Source of the DNA: JBGTKH01 sp041744735
Lineage (GTDB): Bacteria > Planctomycetota > Planctomycetia > Pirellulales > Pirellulaceae
Length of the DNA stretch: 11,309 bases
Direction of reading: 5' to 3'
NCBI GenBank assembly: GCA_041744735.1
Contig: JBGTKH010000191.1
Coordinates: 1-11,309, forward strand
Shown here: piece after piece, positions 1-8,500 of the stretch
Layout: the number at the start of each line of letters is the position of its first letter
Numbering within the stretch: the first letter of the stretch is position 1
Program-made: the position numbers and the translations under genes
The notes under the pieces: model-generated
What the model was told of the DNA's origin: nothing
Seen by the model: only the letters and a program-made list of their open reading frames with translations
The model's database searches: none

Positions 1-1
1 A

Positions 2-73
2 GTCCCGGCCCCGCCGCTCGACGAGCAAGACCAAGCTTGGGTCAAGCAGGTCCTCAAGTCGCATACGCGTTGA
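2..73 (+). CDS. 3' end of an unidentified plus-strand gene (partial)
   Basis: The first 72 bases are open in the frame beginning at base 2 and end at a TGA at 71-73. The predicted C-terminus is about 23 residues, reading VPAPPLDEQDQAWVKQVLKS then HTR. The composition (amphipathic, ending in a charged helix) looks like a genuine protein tail, and the frame runs off the left edge. The gene would converge on the minus-strand operon whose last stop is at 202-204. The product cannot be named from so little sequence. Chance open frame is a real alternative. Confidence 0.35.
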   Translation, partial: VPAPPLDEQDQAWVKQVLKSHTR

Positions 74-201
74 CGAAGGTTACAGCGCGTGCGCGTTTTG
101 ATGTTGCGCACTTTGCCCCACCATGCTCGTCCGCTCGTCCCCGTGAAGCGATGATTTGGACATAGATCAGCGCGATGACGGACTTTCGAATCATCATGGT
201 T

Positions 202-915
202 TCACCCCAGCCGCCAGCATGGGTCGTCTGCGAAGTGGATATTGTTGACTTGTAGCCAATGCAGAGCCGGTTCGTCGGGCGTGCCTTTGAAGGGGCGAGT
301 CAGTCCGACGCTGAGGATGACTTGTGGTGCGTCGCTGAGCCGCTGCGCGGTGCGCTGCACGATATCGGCGTCGGGCGTCACGTGGTCGTTGCCGTACAGG
401 CGAATGTCGGTGACACCCAGTTCGAATTCGTATTCGCCGGAAGTAAACGTCATGCGGATGCGGCCGCGGCTGAGAGCGTCGCGACGCTGAAGGAACAAGT
501 GCGGGCGGCTGGTCGTGATGAAACAGCCCAGCGACGCACGGCCTTTGCCAACGTCGACCGCGTACGAACGTTGGCCGCGCTGCGTGAGATCCTTGCCGAA
601 GATTTCGCCGAGCTTGTGCTTTGCCAGTCCCATCAGCAGGTGCCAAAATTCGGCGGGCGGCATGTCGCCGACGGCTTTCACTTCGCTGTGGTGAAATAAA
701 TAGTCCTCGGTCTCAGGACGCTGGCCGATGTGTTTAGTCCAGCCCAGATCGACCAGCCGTCCCATATCAAACGGCCCGCCGTTGCGCGCCAATAGCTTCG
801 TGCGCATCTGCGATCGCAACATCGGACGGACATGCCGCCCTGTCGCCAAATCAATTCCCGCCACGCAGATAAACCCTTTCTGCATGCGGGTCAGGTGGTT
901 GATGACGAGTTTCAC
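202..915 (-). CDS. Dual OB-domain-containing protein
   Basis: Protein of 237 residues with a GTG start at 915-913. The overlapping ATG at 917 is followed at once by a stop, so GTG is the only sensible start, and it lies 9 nt after the stop of the upstream trkA-like gene. The N-terminus has the pattern ICVAGID-x-TGRHVRPML (about residues 16-33). The C-terminus has VGLTRPF, then a HWLQVNNIHF stretch and a final DDPCW. From memory these match the family annotated as dual OB-containing domain, a putative nucleic-acid-binding protein of two OB-like beta barrels seen in prokaryotic conflict or signalling contexts. No signal peptide or membrane segment is visible, so it should be cytoplasmic. No catalytic motif is evident. 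The family call is from recall and should be treated as moderate. Co-transcription with the Trk genes is inferred from spacing. Confidence 0.68.
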   Translation of the reverse strand: MKLVINHLTRMQKGFICVAGIDLATGRHVRPMLRSQMRTKLLARNGGPFDMGRLVDLGWTKHIGQRPETEDYLFHHSEVKAVGDMPPAEFWHLLMGLAKHKLGEIFGKDLTQRGQRSYAVDVGKGRASLGCFITTSRPHLFLQRRDALSRGRIRMTFTSGEYEFELGVTDIRLYGNDHVTPDADIVQRTAQRLSDAPQVILSVGLTRPFKGTPDEPALHWLQVNNIHFADDPCWRLG

Positions 916-924
916 ATGAATTAG

Positions 925-1590
925 TCACTTCAATTCCCGCAGCCGGCCGAGGTCTTCTTGTTTGCCGATGGCCAGCAGCAGTTGGTCGTCGCTGAGCTTG
1001 AAATCGCCGGAGGGGAAGATGGTTAGCTTGCCGCTCAGGGCGTCTTTCACACCCAGCACCCAGACGTTGAAGCGGCGGCGCAGGTCGGCTTCTTGCAGCG
1101 TCTGGCCGGCGCACGAATCGGGCGCGGCGATTTCCACCAGGCTGTAATCGGGATCGATGGGCAAGAAGTCGAGGACATTCGGCCAAGTCATGCGGTCGGC
1201 CAGCTCTCTGGCAATTTCCAGTTCAGGGAACACGACCCGCTCGACGCCCAAGTGCATCAGCAGCTTGCCGTGCTCCGGCGTCACGCCTTTGACGACGATG
1301 CGCTTCGCACCCAGTTCCTTGGCGTGCAGTGTGGCCAGCAGTGACAGGGAGATGTTCTCTCCCAAGCTGATCATTACCGCCTCGGCGTCGGGCAAGGAGA
1401 GATGTTCCAGCGCTTCTCGCTCGGTGACGTCGGCGATCACCGATTCGTAGAGCACGTTTTTCAAATCCTCGACACGGTCGCGCGACCGATCCACGCCGGT
1501 CACGCGGCAACCGTTCTGGGCGAACTTTTCGGCCAGCGCCCGGCCGAACGTGCCCAGTCCAAGTACTACGAATCGTTTTGCTTTGGCCAT
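925..1590 (-). CDS. trkA: TrkA/KtrA-type RCK subunit of potassium uptake system
   Basis: Cytoplasmic gating subunit of 221 residues, the usual size of KtrA (about 220). An RCK_N Rossmann domain opens with the nucleotide-binding glycine motif GLGTFG (residues 11-16) and the acidic residue at the end of the second strand (V-D34-R) expected for NAD(H)/ATP-type binding. This domain continues to about residue 135 and includes MISLGENISLSLLATLHAKE. An RCK_C (TrkA_C) domain follows from about residue 140 (DYSLVEIAAP) to the end. I chose the ATG at 1590-1588, giving MAKAKRF. An in-frame TTG at 1602 adds four residues and overlaps the upstream stop. The start is 4 nt after the stop of the KtrB/TrkH gene, so the two are very likely translated together. 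The ring it forms controls the ion pore in response to bound nucleotide (family knowledge). Confidence 0.93.
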   Translation of the reverse strand: MAKAKRFVVLGLGTFGRALAEKFAQNGCRVTGVDRSRDRVEDLKNVLYESVIADVTEREALEHLSLPDAEAVMISLGENISLSLLATLHAKELGAKRIVVKGVTPEHGKLLMHLGVERVVFPELEIARELADRMTWPNVLDFLPIDPDYSLVEIAAPDSCAGQTLQEADLRRRFNVWVLGVKDALSGKLTIFPSGDFKLSDDQLLLAIGKQEDLGRLRELK

Positions 1591-1594
1591 GTGT

Positions 1595-2971
1595 CTAACC
1601 AATGATTGGCTCTTCCTGTGGATACTCGATCGGGTGCTCGCGATCTTCGCTCGAGAGCGCGATGAAAACGGAAATCGGCCCCAGCCGCCCGAAGAACATC
1701 AGCATGATGATAATGATCCGGCCGGCACTCGACAGTTGTGCGGTCATGCCGGTGCTCAGTCCCACCGTGCCCAACGCCGACACGACTTCGAACATGGCGT
1801 CCAAAAACAACTTGTCTGAGTTCGGATGCCCACCGGACGATTGCTCGAAGACTAACAGCACTGTTAAGGCCAGGATGGACACAATTCCGAACAGAAACAC
1901 GGTTGTTGTGGCGCGGGCGAAGACTTCGATCGGAATGGTGCGGCGGAAAATATTCACTCGCGTGTGGCCTTGAAATGTGGCCCACGCGCGAATCATGAAG
2001 GCCATGAACGTCGAAACTTTGAAGCCGCCGCCGGTGGAACACGGCCCGGCCCCGATGATCATCAACAGCATCATGATGAACAGCGAGGCGTTGGTCAGCC
2101 CGCCGATGTCCAGCGTGTTGAAGCCAGCCGTGCGGCAAGTGACCGATTGAAACAGGGCGGCCAGCAGTTTGTTTCCCAATGGCAGCGGTTTCAGCGAGTC
2201 GTCCCATTCCAAGATCAGCATGGCCACGGTACCGAAGGCGATCAGGCCGCTGGTGCCGATTAGCATCAGCTTTGTGTGCATGTGCAGCCGGTCCCACATC
2301 CGTCGCCAGTCGCGGCTGGCGTTTCGCTGCAAATCGAACATCACGGGAAAGCCGATGCCGCCGGTAATGATCAAAGCCATGATCGTGAAGTTGACCAGCG
2401 GATCGCCTTGATACTTGGTCAAACTGTCGTCGTACAACCCGAAGCCTGCGTTGCAGAACGCCGAGACCGAGTGAAACAGCGCGTGCCACAGGGCCGTGCC
2501 CGGCGGCTGATTAAATAGATTGCGAATCGCCAGCAGCACGAACCCCGCGCCTTCGATGGCGAACGTCATGAGCATCACCTTGCGCAGCACCCAGCGCAAA
2601 TCGGGCTCCGCGGTGGCACCCAGCGTTTCGGCCAGCACCGCCCGGTGCCGCAGGCTCTCGCCGCCGCCGAGGCGGAACGTCACGAACGTCGTCACCGTCA
2701 TGATGCCGATGCCGCCGAGCTGAATGAGCATCAGGATGGTCAACTGCCCAAGCGGCGAAAAATCTTGGCCGGTCGAACGCACCGCCAAGCCCGTCACGCA
2801 CGCGGCACTGGTCGCCGTGAAGACGGCGTCGAGCACCGTGATGCGCGGCTTGCCGGACTGCCGGCAGAAGGGCAGCGTGAGCACCATCGCGCCAACGGCA
2901 ATCAATCCCACGTACCAAGCACACGACGCGCGTGCAGGATACTTGGTCAGGGCTCCGGTGACTTTCGGCAT
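1595..2971 (-). CDS. ktrB: KtrB/TrkH-family potassium-translocating membrane subunit
   Basis: Integral membrane ion transporter of 458 residues, close to KtrB (about 450) and shorter than E. coli TrkH. Four selectivity-filter loops are visible, each with its key glycine: TSAACVTGL (G61), FCNAGF (G176), CRTAGF (G283) and LGTVGL (G404). The intramembrane gating loop GAGPCSTGGGFK lies at 308-319, and the conserved GRLGP near the last helix at 428-432. About eight to ten hydrophobic helices surround these. The ATG at 2971-2969 leads straight into the first membrane segment. No Shine-Dalgarno site is obvious upstream. It is the first gene of the minus-strand operon, and with the RCK subunit it should make a complete K+ (possibly Na+-coupled) uptake system. 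The symbol could equally be trkH, as the two branches are hard to separate by eye. Confidence 0.93.
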   Translation of the reverse strand: MPKVTGALTKYPARASCAWYVGLIAVGAMVLTLPFCRQSGKPRITVLDAVFTATSAACVTGLAVRSTGQDFSPLGQLTILMLIQLGGIGIMTVTTFVTFRLGGGESLRHRAVLAETLGATAEPDLRWVLRKVMLMTFAIEGAGFVLLAIRNLFNQPPGTALWHALFHSVSAFCNAGFGLYDDSLTKYQGDPLVNFTIMALIITGGIGFPVMFDLQRNASRDWRRMWDRLHMHTKLMLIGTSGLIAFGTVAMLILEWDDSLKPLPLGNKLLAALFQSVTCRTAGFNTLDIGGLTNASLFIMMLLMIIGAGPCSTGGGFKVSTFMAFMIRAWATFQGHTRVNIFRRTIPIEVFARATTTVFLFGIVSILALTVLLVFEQSSGGHPNSDKLFLDAMFEVVSALGTVGLSTGMTAQLSSAGRIIIIMLMFFGRLGPISVFIALSSEDREHPIEYPQEEPIIG

Positions 2972-3099
2972 GGGCGTTAACTACAAAGTCGCTCGCAGCG
3001 CCGCAGTTCAGAGCCGCGGCGGGAGGACGTAAGCATTGTGAAAGCAACAGATTATCGAATTTCACTCGTTTTCGATACGCCGGACACGGGGCAAACTTT

Positions 3100-3128
3100 T
3101 TGCGGAACCTTGCGCCGCCGAGTATAGT
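3100..3128 (+). promoter_or_regulatory. Possible sigma70-type promoter for the cytochrome c/WD40 gene
   Basis: TTGCGG (3100-3105) and TATAGT (3123-3128) are separated by 17 nt. The -10 matches five of six consensus positions; the -35 matches only three. If used, the transcript would carry a leader of roughly 200 nt that includes the stem-loop at 3261-3314. The match is by eye, and planctomycete promoters are poorly defined. Confidence 0.3.
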
Positions 3129-3260
3129 CATATTGCTTGGTCTTTGTTATGATTACGTCGTGGAATTGAGGCCTCGCAAGGAAGCGCACCCTCCTAAACC
3201 GTTTTGAGCCGGCGGTTTTGTGTTAAATTGAATCGCCGGTGCCCGCCTAAGTTGAACCGA

Positions 3261-3314
3261 GGCACCGCCTTTACATTGCACGCGTTTTTCGCGCGCGGTT
3301 GTAAAGTCGGTGCC
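3261..3314 (+). promoter_or_regulatory. Long imperfect stem-loop in the leader of the cytochrome c/WD40 gene
   Basis: Paired arms seen directly: GGCACCG (3261-3267) with CGGTGCC (3308-3314), then CTTTACA (3269-3275) with TGTAAAG (3300-3306), then GCACGCG (3278-3284) with CGCGCGC (3290-3296, one A-C mismatch). They close on a five-T loop (3285-3289). About 20 base pairs are interrupted only by a single mismatch and a small internal loop. The 3' arm ends 16 nt before the GAGG ribosome-binding site, so this may be a leader RNA structure; a protein operator with dyad symmetry is the alternative. An upstream copy of CGGTGCC at 3237-3243 can compete for the 5' arm. Confidence 0.6.
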
Positions 3315-3330
3315 GCACTCCCATCGCAAC

Positions 3331-3334
3331 GAGG
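3331..3334 (+). promoter_or_regulatory. Ribosome-binding site that fixes the start of the cytochrome c/WD40 gene
   Basis: GAGG lies 7 nt before the ATG at 3342, which begins a signal peptide. This decides the start against the in-frame upstream TTG at 3204, whose added 46 residues look non-coding and overlap the leader stem-loop. Confidence 0.65.
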
Positions 3335-3341
3335 TCATGCC

Positions 3342-4778
3342 ATGTTTCACGCTTGGCGCTGCATTGCTCTCTCGACCGTGTGCTCCTTTGGTTTTCTGCT
3401 TTCGACAAAGAATTCGGGGGCAGCCGATGAGACGCCCGCAGTGGATTCGGCCAGCGCCATCAGTTACTACCGCGACATCCGTCCGGTCTTTCAGGCGAAC
3501 TGCCAAGGCTGCCACCAGCCGGCCAAGCAAGGCGGCGATTATGTCATGACGGCATTCGATACTCTGATCAAAGGCGGCGAAACGGGCGACGCAGCGATCG
3601 TGCCCGGCAATCCAGACGACAGCTACTTGATCGCGCAAATTACGCCGATCAACGGTAAGGCCGACATGCCCAAAGGCAACAAGCCGCTGGCCGATAGCGA
3701 ACTGCAACTGATCACCCGCTGGATCGCCGAAGGGGCCAAGGACGACACGCCGATGTCAGATCGGCCGCAATACGACATGGAGCATCCGCCGATCTACCGC
3801 GCCGCGCCGGTAATCACATCGTTGGATTTTTCGCCCGATGGCAAGCTGCTGGCCGTGTCGGGTTATCACGAAGTGTTGCTGCACAACGCCGACGGATCGG
3901 GACTCGCGGGGCGGTTGGTCGGCATGTCGGAGCGCATCGAGTCGGCGGTGTTCTCGCCCGACGGCAAACGCTTGGCCGTCGCCGGCGGCTCGCCCGGCCG
4001 CATGGGCGAAGTGCAAATCTGGGATGTTGAAAACAAAAAGTTGCAAGTCGCGCTGACCGTCGGCTACGACACGTGTTACGGAGCAAGCTGGTCGCCCGAC
4101 GGCAAGCTGGTGGGATTCGGCTGCCCGGACAACACGACGCGTGCGATCAACTCGGAAACGGGTGAGCAGGTGCTATTCAGCGGCGCTCATAATGATTGGG
4201 TGCTGGACACAGTGTTTTCGGCGCAGTCAGATCACCTGATCACGGTCAGCCGCGACATGTCGATGAAGCTGGTCGAAGTCAAGACTCAGCGATTCATCGA
4301 CAACATCACCAGCATCACACCGGGCGCGTTGAAGGGGGGCCTGAACGCCATCGACCGGCATCCGACGAAGGACGAACTGTTGATCGGCGGCTCGGACGGC
4401 ACGCCGCAGATCTATCAGATGGTGCGCACGTCGGCCCGCAAGATCGGCGACAACGCCAACCTGATTCGCGTCTTCCCGTCGCTGCCCGGCCGTGTGTTCG
4501 ACGTCAAGTACAGCCCCGACGGGACCCGCATCGCCGCCGGCAACAGCAGCGACGGCACCGGCCAAGTCCGCGTGTACAACGCCGCCGACGCCAAAGAGAT
4601 CACCACGATCAACGTTCCCGAAGGCGGCATCTTCGCCGTGTCGTTTAGCCGTGACGGCAAAGTAATCGCCTCCGGCGGATTCGATGGCGAGATTCGGCTG
4701 AACGATGCTGCGACGGGTGCGTTAATCAAAAAGTTCACGCCGGCTGAAATACAAGACCAAACCGCGGCGGCTCGATAG
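3342..4778 (+). CDS. Secreted planctomycete cytochrome c domain / WD40 repeat protein
   Basis: Protein of 478 residues. Residues 1 to about 28 form a signal peptide (positively charged start, hydrophobic core ending near NSGAADE). A planctomycete-type cytochrome c domain (PSCyt1) spans about 41-136, with haem motif CQGCH at 54-58 and a likely distal methionine at M109 in KADMPKG. It also has the family's VPGNPDDSYLI stretch. A WD40 beta-propeller follows from about 155 to 467, marked by recurring SPDGK-like turns at 163-168, 204-209, 250-255, 390-394 and 435-440. The protein should act outside the cytoplasm. Proteins of this build commonly accompany DUF1549/DUF1553 proteins in Planctomycetes, and one lies downstream here at 5532. 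The biochemical role of the family is not settled; electron transfer or a scaffold for large secreted complexes are both inference. Confidence 0.9.
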   Translation: MFHAWRCIALSTVCSFGFLLSTKNSGAADETPAVDSASAISYYRDIRPVFQANCQGCHQPAKQGGDYVMTAFDTLIKGGETGDAAIVPGNPDDSYLIAQITPINGKADMPKGNKPLADSELQLITRWIAEGAKDDTPMSDRPQYDMEHPPIYRAAPVITSLDFSPDGKLLAVSGYHEVLLHNADGSGLAGRLVGMSERIESAVFSPDGKRLAVAGGSPGRMGEVQIWDVENKKLQVALTVGYDTCYGASWSPDGKLVGFGCPDNTTRAINSETGEQVLFSGAHNDWVLDTVFSAQSDHLITVSRDMSMKLVEVKTQRFIDNITSITPGALKGGLNAIDRHPTKDELLIGGSDGTPQIYQMVRTSARKIGDNANLIRVFPSLPGRVFDVKYSPDGTRIAAGNSSDGTGQVRVYNAADAKEITTINVPEGGIFAVSFSRDGKVIASGGFDGEIRLNDAATGALIKKFTPAEIQDQTAAAR

Positions 4779-4833
4779 ACGGCCGATGTAAGTGCACCGA
4801 GTCGCCAACGATTACAACTCAGATAAGTAGAAA

Positions 4834-5172
4834 ATGGCCGAAGATTCGGAAAGGATTCCTGATGAGGCGTTGGTTGTTCGAGGAGGTCGAAATCGACCGG
4901 AGGATATTGAACGCGGAACGGCGACACATCCATGCGGTGTCACAGGAGTGTCGGTTGAGTCAGCGGTGGGAGTTTCGGTGGAGCAGTTGGCGTCAAGCAT
5001 TCCGCACGGCCTGGTTGGAACGACGACCGTCCGCCGAGTTCGAGAGGCTGGCGGCGACGTGGTTCGAACGTCCGGAAGGTCTCCGAATCATGCAACGTTG
5101 ACCGGAATGACGCCCGACGAGATTTCCCGTTTGTTGACGCCGACCGTTCCAAATCCAGCCTTGCAAGAATGA
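4834..5172 (+). CDS. Uncharacterised small protein, first gene of a two-gene cassette
   Basis: Protein of 112 residues with an ATG at 4834. No signal peptide or membrane helix is seen. Notable stretches are DEALVVRGGRNRPEDIERG (residues 10-28), a THPCGVTGVSVESA region (31-44), IPHG (57-60) and a C-terminal GRSPNHATLTG (81-91) before LLTPTVPNP (100-108). The spaced His residues (32, 58, 86) and the VVRGG strand could form an active site, but I cannot assign a fold or enzyme class. I have the impression that similar hypothetical proteins recur in Planctomycetes and some other phyla, but this cannot be checked here. Its stop overlaps the start of the next gene by 4 nt (ATGA), so the two are almost certainly translated as a pair. 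Toxin plus partner is one hypothesis. Confidence 0.72.
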   Translation: MAEDSERIPDEALVVRGGRNRPEDIERGTATHPCGVTGVSVESAVGVSVEQLASSIPHGLVGTTTVRRVREAGGDVVRTSGRSPNHATLTGMTPDEISRLLTPTVPNPALQE

Positions 5173-5465
5173 GTTATGGAGTTATGAGCCAGCGGCCCCG
5201 AAAACCGAGAATTTTTGCTGACTTTCACAATGCCGATACGCAAGGCCGCCTGCGGTTGAACTGTATCGGTACGGTGGAAGATTTGGCTCGCCAGCAAAGC
5301 ACGCTGAAGGACGGACAGGCGATAACTGTTTATAGCGAGGAGTTGGAAGCAGACGCCGTCGTGCAATACGCTACCGACGAAGGATTGTGGGTCGCCGTTA
5401 TCGATTGGGATGCAATTCGACGAGTGCAAGATCTCGTCGCGCAGTCCGACAGCAAGACTACCTGA
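5169..5465 (+). CDS. Uncharacterised small protein, second gene of a two-gene cassette
   Basis: Protein of 98 residues if the ATG at 5169 is used. That start overlaps the previous stop in an ATGA and suits coupled translation. An in-frame ATG at 5184 would give 93 residues (MSQRPRKPR). The rest reads as a compact alpha/beta protein: RIFADFHNADTQGRLRLN near the N-terminus, a helix-like TVEDLARQQ, then strands ITVYSEELEADAVVQY and LWVAVIDWDAI. There are no membrane segments, no signal peptide and no DNA-binding motif that I recognise. The strict coupling to the upstream gene suggests the two products interact, for example as effector and inhibitor, but that is inference from arrangement alone. 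Confidence 0.72.
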   Translation: MSYGVMSQRPRKPRIFADFHNADTQGRLRLNCIGTVEDLARQQSTLKDGQAITVYSEELEADAVVQYATDEGLWVAVIDWDAIRRVQDLVAQSDSKTT

Positions 5466-5531
5466 CGCGATGGATTGCCGCTTATTACCTACGAATCATT
5501 TCATGTAACTATTTTTTTACCGAGACCGAAA

Positions 5532-8500
5532 ATGAAACTGAAGCAACCACTCTGCATTCTGTGTTGGATCGCGGGCATGTCTTTGACCGCGCTGCTCTGC
5601 TTGGCCGTGATGAATGCCGACGGCGCGGAGAAGGAAAAGCTGCCGGCCGGGTTGAAAGTCGTCGCGATGGAGGCTTACCCGCCGGTCGTCGAATTGAAGC
5701 AACGCTTTGACTATCGCCAGTTGCTGTTGACCGGCCGTTTGGAAACGGGCGAGTCGGTTGATTTGACGCGCATGGCGACGCTCGCTCAACCGAGCAAATT
5801 GGTCAGCGTGTCGCCGACCGGCTTGGTGCGCCCGGTAGCCGACGGCTCCGAGCAGCTCGTGTTCACGTTCGAGGGACATTCGGCCGCCGTCAACGTTTCG
5901 ATTTCCGGCGCCGCCGCCCCGTACAGCCCCAGCTTCATCCGCGACATCCAGCCCGCGTTTTCCAAAATGGGCTGTAACGCCGGGACGTGTCATGGTTCGA
6001 GGGAAGGCAAAAACGGCTTCAAGCTGTCGCTGCGCGGTTACGACGCGCTGTACGACTATCGGGCCTTTACCGACGATGTCAGCGCCCGCCGCTTCAACCG
6101 GGCCGCTCCCGAGCAAAGCCTGATGCTGCTGAAAGCCAGCGGCAGCATTCCGCACGTCGGCGGCGTCCGCACACAAGTCGGCGAGCCGTATTACGCATTG
6201 GTGCGCGACTGGATTGCCAACGGCGTGAAGTTCGATCCCGGCAGCCCGCGCGTGGCGAAGATCGACATCGCGCCGCTCAACCCCATCGTGCCGCTGCCCG
6301 GTATGAAGCAGCAGATGAGCGTGATGGCCACGTACACCGACGGCACAACACGCGACGTTACTCGCGAATCCTTCATCGAGAGCGGCAACATCGAAGTCAT
6401 CGAAGCCGACAGTCAAGGTGTGCTCACGATGCTCCGCCGCGGCGAAGCGCCGGTGCTGGTTCGCTACGACGGAAACTACGCCGCGACCACGCTGATCTGC
6501 ATGGGCGACCGCACGGGGTTCGCTTGGCAGCAGCCGCCTACGCACAGCTATATCGACGAACTGGTCTATAAGAAGCTCCAGCGGGTCAAGATTCTTCCCA
6601 GCGACCTTTGCACGGACGAAGAGTTCGTGCGCCGCGTTTATTTGGACTTAACCGGCCTGCCGCCGACGGCGGATCAAGTGCTGGCGTTTCGGAACGATCC
6701 GCGCGAGAGCAGGCAGAAACGCGAAGAGTTGGTCGACCGGCTCGTGGGCAGCCACGAGTACGTCGAACACTGGACGAACAAGTGGGCTGACATGCTGCAG
6801 GTCAATCGCAAGTTTCTGGGCGAAGAAGGCGCCATCGTGCTGCGCAATTGGATCGAACAAAACGTGGCCGGCAACAAGCCGTACGATCAATTCGCCTACG
6901 AAGTGATCACGGCCAAAGGGTCGAATCTGGATAATCCGCCTGCCGCATATTACAAGGTTCTACGCGAGCCGGCCGAGACGATGGAAAATACCACCCATCT
7001 GTTCTTGGCCGTGCGGTTCAACTGCAATAAGTGCCACGATCATCCATTCGAACGGTGGACGCAGGACCAGTACTATCATCTGGCGGCGTACTTCGCGCAG
7101 ATCGGCCGCAAGGAAGATCCCGCGTTCGCCGGTCAGAAGATCGGCGGCAGTGCGGTTGAAGGCGCCGTGCCACTGGTCGAAGTCATCTACGACACCGGTT
7201 CCGGCGACGTGAAGCACGATCGCACGGGACAAATCACGCCCCCGGCGTTCCCGTACGAGCACGACGGCGAGATCGCTGAAGCCGCTTCGCGCCGCGAGCA
7301 ACTGGCCCGCTGGATCACGTCCAAGGACAACCAGTACTTCGCCCGCAGCTATGTGAATCGGCTGTGGGGTTATCTGTTCGGCAAAGGGATCATCGAGCCG
7401 ATCGACGATATTCGTGCCGGCAACCCGCCCACCAATCCTGAACTGCTCGACGCGCTGACCGCCGATTTCATCAACAGCGGTTTCGACGTGCAGCACATGA
7501 TGCGCACGATTTGCAAATCGCGCGTCTATCAACACTCGGTGCGCACCAACCAGTGGAATGAGGACGACGAAATCAACTACGCCCGTGCGTTGGCGCGGCG
7601 TTTGCCGGCCGAAGTTTTGTATGACGCGATCCATATGGCCACCGGTTCGACGCCGAAAATTCCCGGCGTGCCGGTCGGTTTCCGCGCGGCGGAATTGCCG
7701 GACGTGGGCGTCAGCGTGCCGTTCCTGGAAGACTTCGGCCGCCCGGTGCGCGAGAGCGCTTGCGAATGCGAGCGGTCCGACAGCATGGTGTTGGGCCCGA
7801 TCATGAAGCTGATCAACGGCCCGACCGTGTCCGAGGCCATTGCCGATCCAAGTAACGCGCTGACTCAACTAGCTGTGAATGAAAAGGATGACGCCAAGCT
7901 GATTCGCGAAGTCTTCGTGCGATTTCTGGCCCGTGATCCTACGGACGAGGAATTGCAATTGGGCCAGGAGGCGCTGAAAGCCGCCGGTGAAGGTCACGAC
8001 AAACTGGTCGCCGCTCTGGCCGATTATGAAAAGCAAGTCCCCGCCAAACAGGCCGAGTGGGAGAAGAGCCTTGGTGCCGACGTCGTGTGGACGGCGCTCG
8101 ACCCGGTCGAAATGCATTCGCAAGTTGGCGCCACGTTCGCCAAGCAAGAGGACAAGTCGCTGCTCGTTTCCGGCAAGAATGGCAAGGACGTGTACACCGT
8201 CGTCGCTCAGTCGGATTTGAAAGGCATCACGGCCATTCGGCTCGAAGTGCTGCCCGATGCTAAACTGCCGGCAGGTGGACCGGGCCGCGCTCAAAACGGC
8301 AACTTGGTGCTCAGTGAACTTGGCGTGACGGCCGCTCCCATGTTGGATGCCGCCAAGGCCGAAGCCGTCGGTCTGCAAAACGCCTCGGCCGATTTCAACC
8401 AAGTGTCGTATCACATCGCGGGCGCGATCGACGGCAGTGCAGGCACCGGCTGGGCCATCTACCCCGAATTCAACAAACGGCACGAAGCGATCTTCGAAAC

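Larger units (their letters stand above)
2972..3341. other. Divergent intergenic region between ktrB and the cytochrome c/WD40 gene
   Basis: This 370-base gap separates two divergently read genes and must hold promoters for both. On the plus strand it contains a promoter-like pair at 3100-3128, a stem-loop with an alternative pairing partner at 3237-3314, and a GAGG ribosome-binding site at 3331-3334. On the minus strand a GATAAT (reverse of 3051-3056) could be a -10 box for ktrB, but I see no good -35 at the right distance. No convincing coding sequence is present, and the upstream extension of the cytochrome frame to a TTG at 3204 is unlikely. Confidence 0.7.

Noticed and set aside
54..197. 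A 47-codon minus-strand frame beginning ATGATG, 4 nt after the stop of the dual-OB gene, with a hydrophobic N-terminus
   Set aside because: It is short, overlaps the probable plus-strand gene tail at 2-73, and its second half has no protein-like character; not strong enough to call.
1591..1602. TTG start for the RCK subunit, four residues longer
   Set aside because: It overlaps the ktrB stop, and the ATG at 1590 gives the normal KtrA length and N-terminus.
3204..3341. Upstream in-frame extension (TTG start) of the cytochrome c/WD40 gene
   Set aside because: The added 46 residues run through the leader stem-loop and would bury the signal peptide; the ATG at 3342 has a GAGG site 7 nt upstream.
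5475..5531. Upstream in-frame extension (TTG start) of the DUF1549/DUF1553 gene
   Set aside because: It would put 19 residues before a clear signal peptide that begins at MKLKQPL (ATG 5532).
5517..6545. Long minus-strand open frame opposite the DUF1549/DUF1553 gene
   Set aside because: It is arginine, histidine and glycine rich, matches no family, and mirrors the codon bias of the coding strand; the same applies to 6960-7868 and 1566-2489 on the minus strand.
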